Source of the DNA: an uncultured Bacillota bacterium
Lineage (GTDB): Bacteria > Bacillota_I > Bacilli_A > RFN20 > CAG-826
Length of the DNA stretch: 64,000 bases
Direction: 5' to 3'
Assembly: GCA_949293555.1 (NCBI GenBank)
Contig: CASFDV010000002.1
Location: 447,477-511,476, forward strand
How positions within the stretch are numbered: the first letter of the stretch is position 1; every line of letters starts with the position of its first letter. The notes below the pieces were generated by a model that ran no database searches, was not told the DNA's origin, and was given only the letters and a program-made list of their open reading frames with translations. Shown here one piece after another: positions 54,237 to 61,276 of the stretch. The translations under genes were made by a program, and so were the position numbers.

Positions 54237-54301
54237 TGCGCGCTCCCTTCTGGAATGTGTGTCGCCGGAAACGGGTCGGACGTGCGCGGGGAGCGTTTTT
54301 T
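54237..54301 (+). ncRNA. Candidate small structured RNA with its own terminator
   Basis: A closing stem CGCTCCC (54241-54247) pairs with GGGAGCG (54289-54295) and is followed by TTTTTT, so the whole segment ends as a large terminator. The 41-base interior can form a hairpin closed by GUC/GAC with CCG-GAAA-CGG at its tip. Upstream, TTGCCT and TAAAGT are 18 bases apart and could start it at about 54237. Its short open frame has no coding character. It does not show the conserved SRP RNA loop; I cannot assign a known class. Confidence 0.4.
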
Positions 54302-54574
54302 CGTTCCGATCGATGAAATCGCTGACCAGTGGCGGCCTTTGCCCGTTTCCTGTTGGGCGTCGACGTTCCACCTGGTCACGGCCCGCCGGGCTTCTAGGAA
54401 TGGAGATCCCCACGTGACGAAGGCCCTCTTTCTCTGATTGGGTTCCGTTGATTTCTTGAGCTTCGATAATGATGCTCGGGCGTGACGGTGGCAAGGGAAG
54501 CAAGGCTCTCGTGTCCCGGACCTGCGGAAGAATCAACAGCAGCTATGTGAGATCTGCGCCTGATTCGCTGATCT
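54302..54574. other. Interval without a supported gene
   Basis: The short frames here lack codon bias and ribosome sites. Together with 54125-54236 it forms a 450-base non-coding region around the candidate RNA. A segment TTGAGCTTCGATAATGATGC resembles the promoter area at 42395-42415, but no gene follows it. Confidence 0.4.
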
Positions 54575-54952
54575 TCATCTACGCTTCTTGAGAAGCGCGG
54601 TCACATATTCGTCGTCTGCCTCGCTCATTTCAAAGCCCTCTAGCTCGCGTTTCGTGTACTTGTTTTTCCGATCGCGCACCAGTTGCTTTCGCAGATAGGC
54701 GTTCTCATGCCTACCGAGCTCGGGATTTTTTGCGAGAAGGTTGTTGTTATGGCCTTTTCCCTTCTTGTTCGAATGAGTAATCCCGAACGAATAGAAATAG
54801 GGGCCTTCCTCTCCGACGATGTAGGAAGGGTGCATGATCCATTTCCCATGGACAGATGTCTTGTGGCCTCTGAAATGCCTCTCTTCCTTCGGATAGAAAC
54901 GGAACATTGTCCTAGCCTTTGCGGCTGGCTGCCTGGCTTCGCCCCATATCAT
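54575..54952 (-). CDS. Uncharacterised small basic protein
   Basis: 125 residues, very basic and without hydrophobic helices. Segments such as KTSVHGKWIMHPSYIVGEEG and THSNKKGKGHNNNLLAKNPE are followed by YLRKQLVRDRKNKYTKRELE. I do not recognise it; the composition suggests nucleic-acid or phage-related binding. AAAGGAA directly precedes ATG at a short spacing; an internal ATG (residue 16, MFRFYPKEERHF) is a possible alternative. A/T-richer codons suggest an acquired gene. Confidence 0.6.
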   Translation of the reverse strand: MIWGEARQPAAKARTMFRFYPKEERHFRGHKTSVHGKWIMHPSYIVGEEGPYFYSFGITHSNKKGKGHNNNLLAKNPELGRHENAYLRKQLVRDRKNKYTKRELEGFEMSEADDEYVTALLKKRR

Positions 54953-55168
54953 TTCCTTTCACCCTGTTTATAGGTTCATTCCTGGGCCAATTGCCCTAGG
55001 ACCGAGTTTCTTGATCGTCGAAAAGTTTGACCCTGCATCCAGGAGTTCCCTTGCCGTGACTTTGCATCCGGGCGCCGGAATGAAGCCAGGCGGCACTCGT
55101 TGGGCGTGGATTCCTGCTCTTCCCAGCCGAAGAGGAGTATCGTAAGCGCCGCTAGGAGGTGAAAATAC

Positions 55169-55807
55169 ATGAAAGAAAAGAAACGTCCCGGGGGGCAAGT
55201 GGCCCTGACCGTGCTATCGATCGTCCTCTACTTCATTGGGCTGGTACTTCTCCTTGCAGTGCCTCTCTACTCCCTTTTCTCCGATGACGGGACGGTTCTC
55301 GGCACCCTCAGCCTCTTCGGGAGGAACGGGATCAACACGTCCCTTCCCTCCGTCTTCCTTTGCCTCGGGGCGGTGCTCCTCGCGGTCGCCCTTTCCCTGG
55401 GGACGGAAGCCCTCGTGCTCCTCTTCTCTCTCCGCTGGAGGGGAATGTCCTTGAGGGAATACGCGGAGAAGGCGAATTCCATCTCTTCCGAGGACACCGC
55501 AGGAGAGGGGAAGAAGGGAGAACATTACCCCAAGGTCGAGGGTAATCTTCTCCTCAAAGGGACCTTCTTCCTTGTCGCCCTCGCCCTCTCCATCCTCTTC
55601 CTTTGCCTCGTCCCCGCCTCCTTCCGGTGGATCAACTCCTTCGCTTCCAACCTATTCGCGGGGATCGGGGAGGGAGGCGCCGCCTTCCTCGTCCTCTTCG
55701 GATGCGCCGCCTTGGCAGGAGGAGTGAGCAACTCCTGGTCGCTCATGACGAAGGTCGATTGGAAGGGCGAGGGGGAAAAGACGCCCCAGGACGGGCCGAA
55801 GGACTAG
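55169..55807 (+). CDS. Four-helix membrane protein, paralogue of the next gene
   Basis: 212 residues. Hydrophobic segments at about 12-34, 60-86, 130-150 and 165-188 flank a charged loop (SLREYAEKANSISSEDTAGE). The order helix pair, loop, helix pair and several shared positions (SSALVIFGG-like PSVFLCLGAVLLAVALSLGT; GGAAFLVLFGCAALAGGVSN) match the next gene. No motif points to a function. TAGGAGGTGAAAA precedes ATG. It ends at its own terminator. Confidence 0.82.
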   Translation: MKEKKRPGGQVALTVLSIVLYFIGLVLLLAVPLYSLFSDDGTVLGTLSLFGRNGINTSLPSVFLCLGAVLLAVALSLGTEALVLLFSLRWRGMSLREYAEKANSISSEDTAGEGKKGEHYPKVEGNLLLKGTFFLVALALSILFLCLVPASFRWINSFASNLFAGIGEGGAAFLVLFGCAALAGGVSNSWSLMTKVDWKGEGEKTPQDGPKD

Positions 55808-55826
55808 GCCGGATAAACCCTTAAAG

Positions 55827-55858
55827 CGGGCCTTCTCTCGAAGAGGGCTCGTTTTTTG
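55827..55858 (+). terminator. Terminator between the two paralogous membrane protein genes
   Basis: CGGGCCTTCT and AGAGGGCTCG pair over 10 bases (two G-U pairs) around CTCGA, followed by TTTTTT. Confidence 0.75.
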
Positions 55859-55999
55859 GTGCAAAGCTTGCAGGCCCTCGTAAGGCGAGGGAAATGGAGG
55901 CATGGACCTGCCCCCAGGGTTTCCCAAACCAACTTCCCAGTCGGTTCCCTCTTGAAATTCAGAGGGGGGGGTATTGTGAAGGCATTAAGGAGGTTTTCT

Positions 56000-56635
56000 A
56001 TGTTGAGCGACGACTTCAAGCGATCCCCCATCGAGATCGCGATTGGGATTGTCTCCCTTGTCTTTTTCGTCCTTGGGATCACCCTTGTGCTAGCCTTGCC
56101 GGTATTCACTGCCTCTGCGGGTGGAGTTGTTTCCCAGGACTTCTACGTCTTCGACGACTACTACGACATGCTTTCCTCCGCCTTGGTCATTTTCGGAGGC
56201 CTTCTGCTCTTCCTGTCGCTTGAGCTGGGGGCGAATTCCCTCATGTTCGCCTGTTGTATGAAAGCCAAGAACGTGTCCTACGAAGACTTCGCCCCGACCG
56301 CCCGGTTCGCGCTTGGGAACAATGCGAAGGGGGCGGAGAAGAAGAGCGGCCTATCCGCATCCAAAGTGAAGGCCATCTTGATAGGCCAGGCGGCGACTGC
56401 GGGCGTCTCCTTCCTGGTTGGCCTAATTTGCCTTTTCCTCGCCTCTTCCTCCTTTGCCTCCGCGAACGATCTGGATGCTTACTATCTCCGTCTTGGTTCC
56501 GGCGGGATCTCGTTCATCGTCCTGATGGTCATGGGAGGCATCCTCGGGGCTGTGAGCTCCGGGTGGACGGCCGCTTCGAGCATCGACCACGTAGCAAAGG
56601 CGAAGCATCCCTTCCCTTCCAGCGGCGCGAACTAG
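56000..56635 (+). CDS. Four-helix membrane protein, paralogue of the previous gene
   Basis: 211 residues from the ATG 7 bases after AAGGAGG. Helices at about 11-36, 52-76, 118-140 and 155-180. It shares the topology and scattered identities with the 55169 gene (IVSLVFFVLGITLVLALPVF against IVLYFIGLVLLLAVPLYSLF, and GAVSSGWTAASSID against GGVSNSWSLMTKVD), so the pair arose by tandem duplication. Each gene has its own terminator, so they may be controlled separately. Function unknown. Confidence 0.82.
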   Translation: MLSDDFKRSPIEIAIGIVSLVFFVLGITLVLALPVFTASAGGVVSQDFYVFDDYYDMLSSALVIFGGLLLFLSLELGANSLMFACCMKAKNVSYEDFAPTARFALGNNAKGAEKKSGLSASKVKAILIGQAATAGVSFLVGLICLFLASSSFASANDLDAYYLRLGSGGISFIVLMVMGGILGAVSSGWTAASSIDHVAKAKHPFPSSGAN

Positions 56636-56648
56636 TGGATTCCTGCCG

Positions 56649-56682
56649 GGCTGCTTCCCCGCCTTAGGGGAGGCGCCTTTTT
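56649..56682 (+). terminator. Terminator after the second membrane protein gene
   Basis: GGCTGCTTCCCC and GGGGAGGCGCC form an imperfect stem around GCCTTA and are followed by TTTTTG. Confidence 0.7.
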
Positions 56683-56737
56683 GCGTCGCTCTGTCCCGGG
56701 CTGCCTTTGGGTGACTGGACCGCTTCCCTCGCCTCTC

Positions 56738-56766
56738 TTGACCAGGCGTTTTCCTTGCCCCACCAT
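56738..56766 (+). promoter_or_regulatory. Promoter of the ABM-like gene, leaderless layout
   Basis: TTGACC (56738-56743), 17 bases, CACCAT (56761-56766), 6 bases, then ATG at 56773. Confidence 0.45.
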
Positions 56767-56772
56767 ACGGGC

Positions 56773-57129
56773 ATGGGAACGAAGAATCATTTGATGGACG
56801 GGAAGCCTTTGACCATCTTGCTCCGCTACAGGGGGAAGGAGGGAAGCGCGCTCCTCTTCTCAAGGGAGATGCATGAGTCGGGGCTCATGGAGGAGATAAG
56901 GAAGGAGAAGGGGAACCTTCGCTATGAGCACTACCGTTCGCTCGAGGACCCGGAGGTCCTTCTCCTCGTGGACTCCTGGGAGTCCCAGGAGGCGCTGGAC
57001 CTTCACCATGCCTCTCCGATTATGGGAAGGATCGCCTCCTTGCGAGAGAAGTACGATTTGACCGTTGAAGCCGAGAGGCTCCTCCCCGCGGGGGAGAATC
57101 CCGGGGACGAGCGCTTCCTGAGGAGGTGA
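56773..57129 (+). CDS. Antibiotic-biosynthesis-monooxygenase-like (ABM fold) protein
   Basis: 118 residues. The dimeric ferredoxin-like ABM pattern is visible: a first strand PLTILLRYRGKEG, helix SREMHESGLMEEIRKEKGNL, strand YEHYRSLEDPEVLLLVDSWE and the helix ESQEALDLHHASPIMGRI. Such small proteins act on quinones or reactive metabolites or are damage-related. An alternative start is ATG 56794. The stop lies at the GTGA 9 bases before the start of the nnrD-like gene, so both are probably on one mRNA. Confidence 0.75.
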   Translation: MGTKNHLMDGKPLTILLRYRGKEGSALLFSREMHESGLMEEIRKEKGNLRYEHYRSLEDPEVLLLVDSWESQEALDLHHASPIMGRIASLREKYDLTVEAERLLPAGENPGDERFLRR

Positions 57130-57137
57130 GGGCAATC

Positions 57138-58058
57138 ATGGAATACGAGGAAGAGGAAAGATATCCCGATCCGAGGGACTTCGCGGAGAAGCTCCTCCGC
57201 CTCCTTTCGGAAAGGGATCCCCATTCCCATAAGGGGGACTACGGGAAGTGCTACGTCCTGGGCGGATCGAGGAAGTACGTGGGCGCGCCCATGATCGCGA
57301 GCAGGTTCGCCCTTCTCGGAGGGCCGGGGTACGTGACCCTCTCCGTCCCTTCCTCGATCGAGGAGGCTTCCAGGATTCTTGTTCCTCTGGAGGTCTGCCA
57401 CATCCCCTCCCTTCCCTCAGGGAAGGAGGGGGACGACCTCCTCCCGGAGGAGTTCCCGGAAGGGGACTCCCTCCTCTTCGGGAACGGGATGCTTGATTCC
57501 CCGGGGAACCGGAGGCTTCTCGGGAAAATCCTCTCCAAGTTCCCCGGGAACGTCATCATCGATGGGACGGGGATAAGGATGATCGCCGCGGAGCCTTCCC
57601 TTCTGGAGGAGAGGAAGGAAGGCGGGCATGTCCTTCTCCTCCCGCATCCCGGGGAGGCGAGCGCCCTCTTCGGGCATCTTTCCCCGGAGAAGGTGGACTG
57701 GGACGTCCTTGCCGCGGAGGCGGAGGACTTCTCCGACGCCTACGGGGTGGACATCCTCCTAAAGGGATCCTCCTCCCTCTTCCTTGGGAAGGACGAGGAG
57801 GAGGACGGGGTGGAGATCGAATCCGTCTACGAGCCCGTCCCTTCCCTTGCCAGGGCGGGGTCGGGGGACGCCCTCGCGGGGTTCCTCGCCGGGCTCCTCG
57901 CCCACATGGACAAGTCCATGGACTTCGGGGAGCTCGTCATGGGGGCGGACCATCTCTTCCACGAGGCGGCGAGGTCCCTTGCCGGGAAGGTGGGGCAGAC
58001 GGGGGTGAGCCTGGAGCTTCTGGAGGGGGAGATGCGCGAGAAGCTGGGAGGGATCTAG
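57138..58058 (+). CDS. nnrD: ADP-dependent NAD(P)H-hydrate dehydratase
   Basis: 306 residues from ATG 57138 (AGGAGG is 11 bases away; a GTG at 57126 in frame overlaps the previous stop as GTGA and is a possible alternative). It repairs damaged, hydrated NADH/NADPH. Ribokinase-like fold with GDYGKCYVLGGSRKYVGAPM at the N-terminus, LLLPHPGEASALFG, DILLKGSSSLFLG and the nucleotide motif ARAGSGDALAGFLAGLLAH. The epimerase domain (NnrE) often fused to it is absent. Pairing with an ABM-like protein fits a metabolite-damage role. Confidence 0.9.
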   Translation: MEYEEEERYPDPRDFAEKLLRLLSERDPHSHKGDYGKCYVLGGSRKYVGAPMIASRFALLGGPGYVTLSVPSSIEEASRILVPLEVCHIPSLPSGKEGDDLLPEEFPEGDSLLFGNGMLDSPGNRRLLGKILSKFPGNVIIDGTGIRMIAAEPSLLEERKEGGHVLLLPHPGEASALFGHLSPEKVDWDVLAAEAEDFSDAYGVDILLKGSSSLFLGKDEEEDGVEIESVYEPVPSLARAGSGDALAGFLAGLLAHMDKSMDFGELVMGADHLFHEAARSLAGKVGQTGVSLELLEGEMREKLGGI

Positions 58059-58098
58059 CCCTCTTGCGGCGATGATCGCTTGGGAAAGGTGAGATCGC

Positions 58099-58710
58099 AT
58101 GGACAAGGTCAACTGCTTCGACGTTCTGATCGGCCTGATAAGAGGATGCCAGTCGGCGAACCACCTCGAAGGCCCTGATGGTTTCGGAAGGAGGATGGGC
58201 GGTTCCCGTTACCTTCTCAACCAGACCATTCGCATGGTTTCCGTCCGCGATGACCACAAGTGCGTGACCAAAAGCGCGTTCGAACTTTGGGACTCCCTGA
58301 AGGTCGAAGACTCGATCTTCGGATACTGGGACAGCAGGCCTGTCATCTACAAGAACGAAATCCCGGTCAAGGTCAAGTGGTACAAGGGGGCGCACGGGCA
58401 GCCGCACGAAGAAAGCGAGATCTTCCTCGGGGACCAATGGGGGTCGTTCATCTTCCGGCACGCCTTCCATATCGAGCACATCATCCCGATCAAGAGGTTC
58501 GTCGCTAGGCTGGTAAAGGTCGACCTTGGGCAGGACGTGGAGAAGGTCTATCGCGATATCGAGGATATCCTGGATGGCATCTACGTCTGTTTCATGCGGA
58601 AGGAAGAGGACAGGAAACTTCCGAGGACAAGGAGGCCGGATACCTTGGAAGAGGTGCTGGAGAAGACCTATAAGGGGGCCGGAATCGAAATCGTCTGCTG
58701 GAATCGGTAA
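58099..58710 (+). CDS. Uncharacterised protein with an HNH-like motif
   Basis: 203 residues. HAFHIEHIIPIKRFVARLV (H-x-E-H-I-I-P, about residues 121-139) resembles the His-metal core of HNH/DUF1524 nucleases, in which EHI-x-P carries the catalytic His; a second metal His or Asn further on is not obvious (CFMRKEEDRKL). The N-terminal part has no motif I know. AAAGGTGA precedes the ATG. It lies next to an AIPR gene and a type I restriction-modification system, so a defence nuclease is possible but unproven. Confidence 0.7.
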   Translation: MDKVNCFDVLIGLIRGCQSANHLEGPDGFGRRMGGSRYLLNQTIRMVSVRDDHKCVTKSAFELWDSLKVEDSIFGYWDSRPVIYKNEIPVKVKWYKGAHGQPHEESEIFLGDQWGSFIFRHAFHIEHIIPIKRFVARLVKVDLGQDVEKVYRDIEDILDGIYVCFMRKEEDRKLPRTRRPDTLEEVLEKTYKGAGIEIVCWNR

Positions 58711-58826
58711 GGGGCAATTTACTTTCCTGGTACCACTTTGGGAAGGGTTCTTGGTTGGTGGTGCACGATTCTAAATCGCTCCTACCACGATGTAGTGTTT
58801 ACTTAGTGGACCAACGCTTATTTCAG

Positions 58827-58857
58827 AGATCTTTAACCGGAGATCTGAATGTGATCT
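58827..58857. repeat. Repeated AGATCT-type palindromes before the AIPR gene
   Basis: AGATCT at 58827-58832 and 58841-58846 and TGATCT at 58852-58857 are spaced 14 and 11 bases apart. The last overlaps the -10 box of the AIPR gene, so they could be operator half-sites. Confidence 0.35.
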
Positions 58858-58860
58858 AAT
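58855..58860 (+). promoter_or_regulatory. -10 box of the AIPR gene, leaderless layout
   Basis: TCTAAT, 6 bases (CTAGGC), then ATG at 58867. TGTGA directly before it gives a TG-type extension. Confidence 0.5.
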
Positions 58861-58866
58861 CTAGGC

Positions 58867-60831
58867 ATGGGCAGGAAAAAGCAAAGCAGATCTCTTTCAA
58901 GCGCTTATGACTTTATCGAAAGAAGACTGAAGGAATTTCGTGAGGAGAGTCCAATTCGCTTCGACGACCTGAATGATAACGATATTTTTTCCGTCATGGC
59001 TACGCGTTATGTGGTTGGAGGAGAGGCTGACGCTAATGATCAGGCTATCCTTCAAGCCAAGTTGGCTTTGGTTGATGGGCCTAACGACCGAGGAATAGAT
59101 ACTCTGCTGGTTGATTCGGATGAGGAAAGCAACTACTGCCTTTATGTTGGGCAAGGGAAGCACTACTCGGGTGATCGCAAGGCATCAATGGATGACGTGC
59201 GCAGCGCGGTGGCCAAGGCGGCTGAAGCTGCCCGGGATGTTCTTTTGATGTTGCGGGGGCGGAAGAACATTGAAGGCAATCAGAAGCTGTGCAATGTTCT
59301 GCGCACGCTTCGTGCAAAAGACAATGTGGAATACGAATCTGTCTCCCTTGAAATAGATGTGTATTTCTCCTGCATGGGAAGTTCCTCCGATGCCGATACC
59401 CGTCATTTTGCCTCCGACCAGGAGGAGGCCATCGCTGATCTCCTTAAGAAAGATGGTATGGTGGATCCCTCGGTTCGAGTCCGTGTTTGGTATGCGGACG
59501 AGCTTGGTGAACGAATTCGCCTGGTGGATCTCCGTGAACAGCATTTTGTTTCCAAGGGTAATATCGAGGGTAGTTGCGATATATGCGAAGTTTTCGAATC
59601 TCCGTATAGCGACAACTTAGTCGGCTATTCATGGGCCGCCTCAGCGATGTCGTTAGTTCGGCTTTACAGGGAGCATGAGTTTGGTTTGTTGGCGCAGAAT
59701 CTCCGGTTTCACGTTAAGGGGAGTCTAGACGGGGCGATTCAAAAAACAATTCGTGGAACCCCTGGGAATTTTTGGTCGAAGAACAACGGACTAACCATCG
59801 TCGCGGAACAAGCGGAACTGGATGGTAAGGTAATGCACCTTAAAAATTTCTCCATCGTTAATGGAGGGCAGACGATTTGGAATCTTCAGAAGGTCGATCC
59901 GAAAACCGACTTCTACGTGCCAGTCAAAATTGTCCTTGTAAATGATGCTGAGCAGGCACGGAGAGAAAAGTTCATTATGGAAGTTGCTCAAGCCTCTAAC
60001 TCCCAGAAGGTTATCAAGGACGTTGACCTAATTTCTGTGCAACCTGAGCAACAAAATCTGCGGAATGCCCTTCATCAATTGGGCGTTGAATATCTGCTCA
60101 AGCGCGGAATGAAGGAACTTAAGGGCGCAAAAGGAAGGATGAGAATAGAACTCGCCGCAACAAAAACTTATGTGTTGAGCGGAATCCTTCTGCTCCCGGG
60201 CTACGGAAGGAGCAATCCTGCTAAACTCCTGGCTCACAAAGGGGATAACGCCCTATATTCATCCGTTTTCTCCAAGGACGAATCGACGTCGTTGAAGTTG
60301 GCACAGCGGATCAGAGACCTTGCTCTTTTTGACGGCCTCTTTAAGAAATGCCGTGCGCGTTTCCGCGAGGGAATGGGTGCAGTAAGCGGGGAGGGTTATG
60401 ATCTCGACCTTTCCCGTATATGGGATAACGCGCGCTCGTACGCTTTCGCCATGATCGGCTTGGCTTCCTATATTGCTCACGGCATGGAAGACCGGATGAG
60501 CATCCTCATGGATGTAAAAGGGAAACCTGCGCCTTCCGAGTACGAAAATGCTATGGAGGTCCTTGCCAAAGCCGGTCTCTCGCGATTCGGTTCAATTTTT
60601 GATGAAGAGAAAAGACGTGATTTAGATTCCTTTGAAGAAGAGCTTTACAGATATGTAGCCGGTTCCATGGATTTGCTTGCAGCGTCTTTCTACCAATCTG
60701 AGGTCCAGGACGTTTCGAATTTTCTTAAGGCAAATGAGACTTTTCGAAATGTTGTTGCGAAGTCGTATCCATTATCCAATGGCTTTAAGGCTTTAATTGA
60801 GAAACACATCGCCATTTTCTCGAAAGACTAG
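58867..60831 (+). CDS. AIPR-family abortive phage infection protein
   Basis: 654 residues. The AIPR core lies at about 270-345: LLAQNLRFHVKGSLDGAIQK, then GNFWSKNNGLTIVAEQA and KNFSIVNGGQTIWNLQ. The N-NG-T and IVNG-QT pair is the family signature. The N-terminal part (DRGIDTLLVDSDEESNYCLY) resembles a PD-(D/E)xK-like restriction fold, with D-x-D residues followed by YVGQGKH; that is a guess. AIPR proteins are linked to phage defence. Codon use is clearly A/T-richer than in housekeeping genes, indicating transfer. Starts without a ribosome site. Confidence 0.88.
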   Translation: MGRKKQSRSLSSAYDFIERRLKEFREESPIRFDDLNDNDIFSVMATRYVVGGEADANDQAILQAKLALVDGPNDRGIDTLLVDSDEESNYCLYVGQGKHYSGDRKASMDDVRSAVAKAAEAARDVLLMLRGRKNIEGNQKLCNVLRTLRAKDNVEYESVSLEIDVYFSCMGSSSDADTRHFASDQEEAIADLLKKDGMVDPSVRVRVWYADELGERIRLVDLREQHFVSKGNIEGSCDICEVFESPYSDNLVGYSWAASAMSLVRLYREHEFGLLAQNLRFHVKGSLDGAIQKTIRGTPGNFWSKNNGLTIVAEQAELDGKVMHLKNFSIVNGGQTIWNLQKVDPKTDFYVPVKIVLVNDAEQARREKFIMEVAQASNSQKVIKDVDLISVQPEQQNLRNALHQLGVEYLLKRGMKELKGAKGRMRIELAATKTYVLSGILLLPGYGRSNPAKLLAHKGDNALYSSVFSKDESTSLKLAQRIRDLALFDGLFKKCRARFREGMGAVSGEGYDLDLSRIWDNARSYAFAMIGLASYIAHGMEDRMSILMDVKGKPAPSEYENAMEVLAKAGLSRFGSIFDEEKRRDLDSFEEELYRYVAGSMDLLAASFYQSEVQDVSNFLKANETFRNVVAKSYPLSNGFKALIEKHIAIFSKD

Positions 60832-60891
60832 AAGAAATCTTGGGCGCAACCAGTATCTCATGTAAACGACGGAGCAGTATCCGGCCCCGGG

Positions 60892-61227
60892 TTGCTGCAT
60901 GAAAAGTTGGGCCTGGTTGGATTTGTTTGCTATGACAACCAGAAAGGAGCCCTGAATGGAGGATTCTGGCGAACTGATCCTGGAGACGATAAAAGGAAAG
61001 GATGGCATGGGATCTTCGAGGGGGAGCCGGAGTCCAACCTAAGGTTCTTTATCTGCACGAACGACTGGGTCGGGCCGTTCCGCAAGCGCATCAGGATGAC
61101 CTCTAGGCAACAAATCGTGTTTGCCATAGAGTGGGACCCAGGGTTGTGGGTCACATCTGCGCGCAGCCTCTTCAATGGAATGCTGGGAAACAGGTGGGCG
61201 ATTTCTGCCTCACATGGAAACAAATGA
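60892..61227 (+). CDS. Doubtful small protein between the AIPR and hsdM genes
   Basis: A 111-residue frame with fair third-position bias in its middle (GWHGIFEGEPESNLRFFICT, then NDWVGPFRKRIRMTSRQQIV). It has no ribosome site or -10 box at the right place and an opposing frame of the same length exists. It could be a remnant of a larger gene. The interval 60832-61249 otherwise holds nothing I can name. Confidence 0.3.
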   Translation: MLHEKLGLVGFVCYDNQKGALNGGFWRTDPGDDKRKGWHGIFEGEPESNLRFFICTNDWVGPFRKRIRMTSRQQIVFAIEWDPGLWVTSARSLFNGMLGNRWAISASHGNK

Positions 61228-61249
61228 CAAATCTTTATCCTTCCGTTGG

Positions 61250-61255
61250 TAAAAT
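61250..61255 (+). promoter_or_regulatory. -10 box of hsdM-hsdS
   Basis: TAAAAT preceded by TGG (extended -10 form), 21 bases before the ATG. The short leader carries TTGGAG as ribosome site. Confidence 0.55.
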
Positions 61256-61276
61256 GACCCACGTTGGAGAACCTTT

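Noticed and set aside
54237..54301. Identification of the candidate RNA as SRP (4.5S) RNA
   Set aside because: The conserved SRP tetraloop and asymmetric loop sequences are absent; only the general hairpin shape agrees.
54968..55198. Minus-strand frame ending in a plausible protein-like segment
   Set aside because: No ribosome site, hydrophobic mixed composition, and it covers the promoter and ribosome site of the 55169 gene.
60930..61262. 110-codon minus-strand frame before hsdM
   Set aside because: Covers the hsdM promoter, has no start signal, and the opposite frame has better third-position bias.
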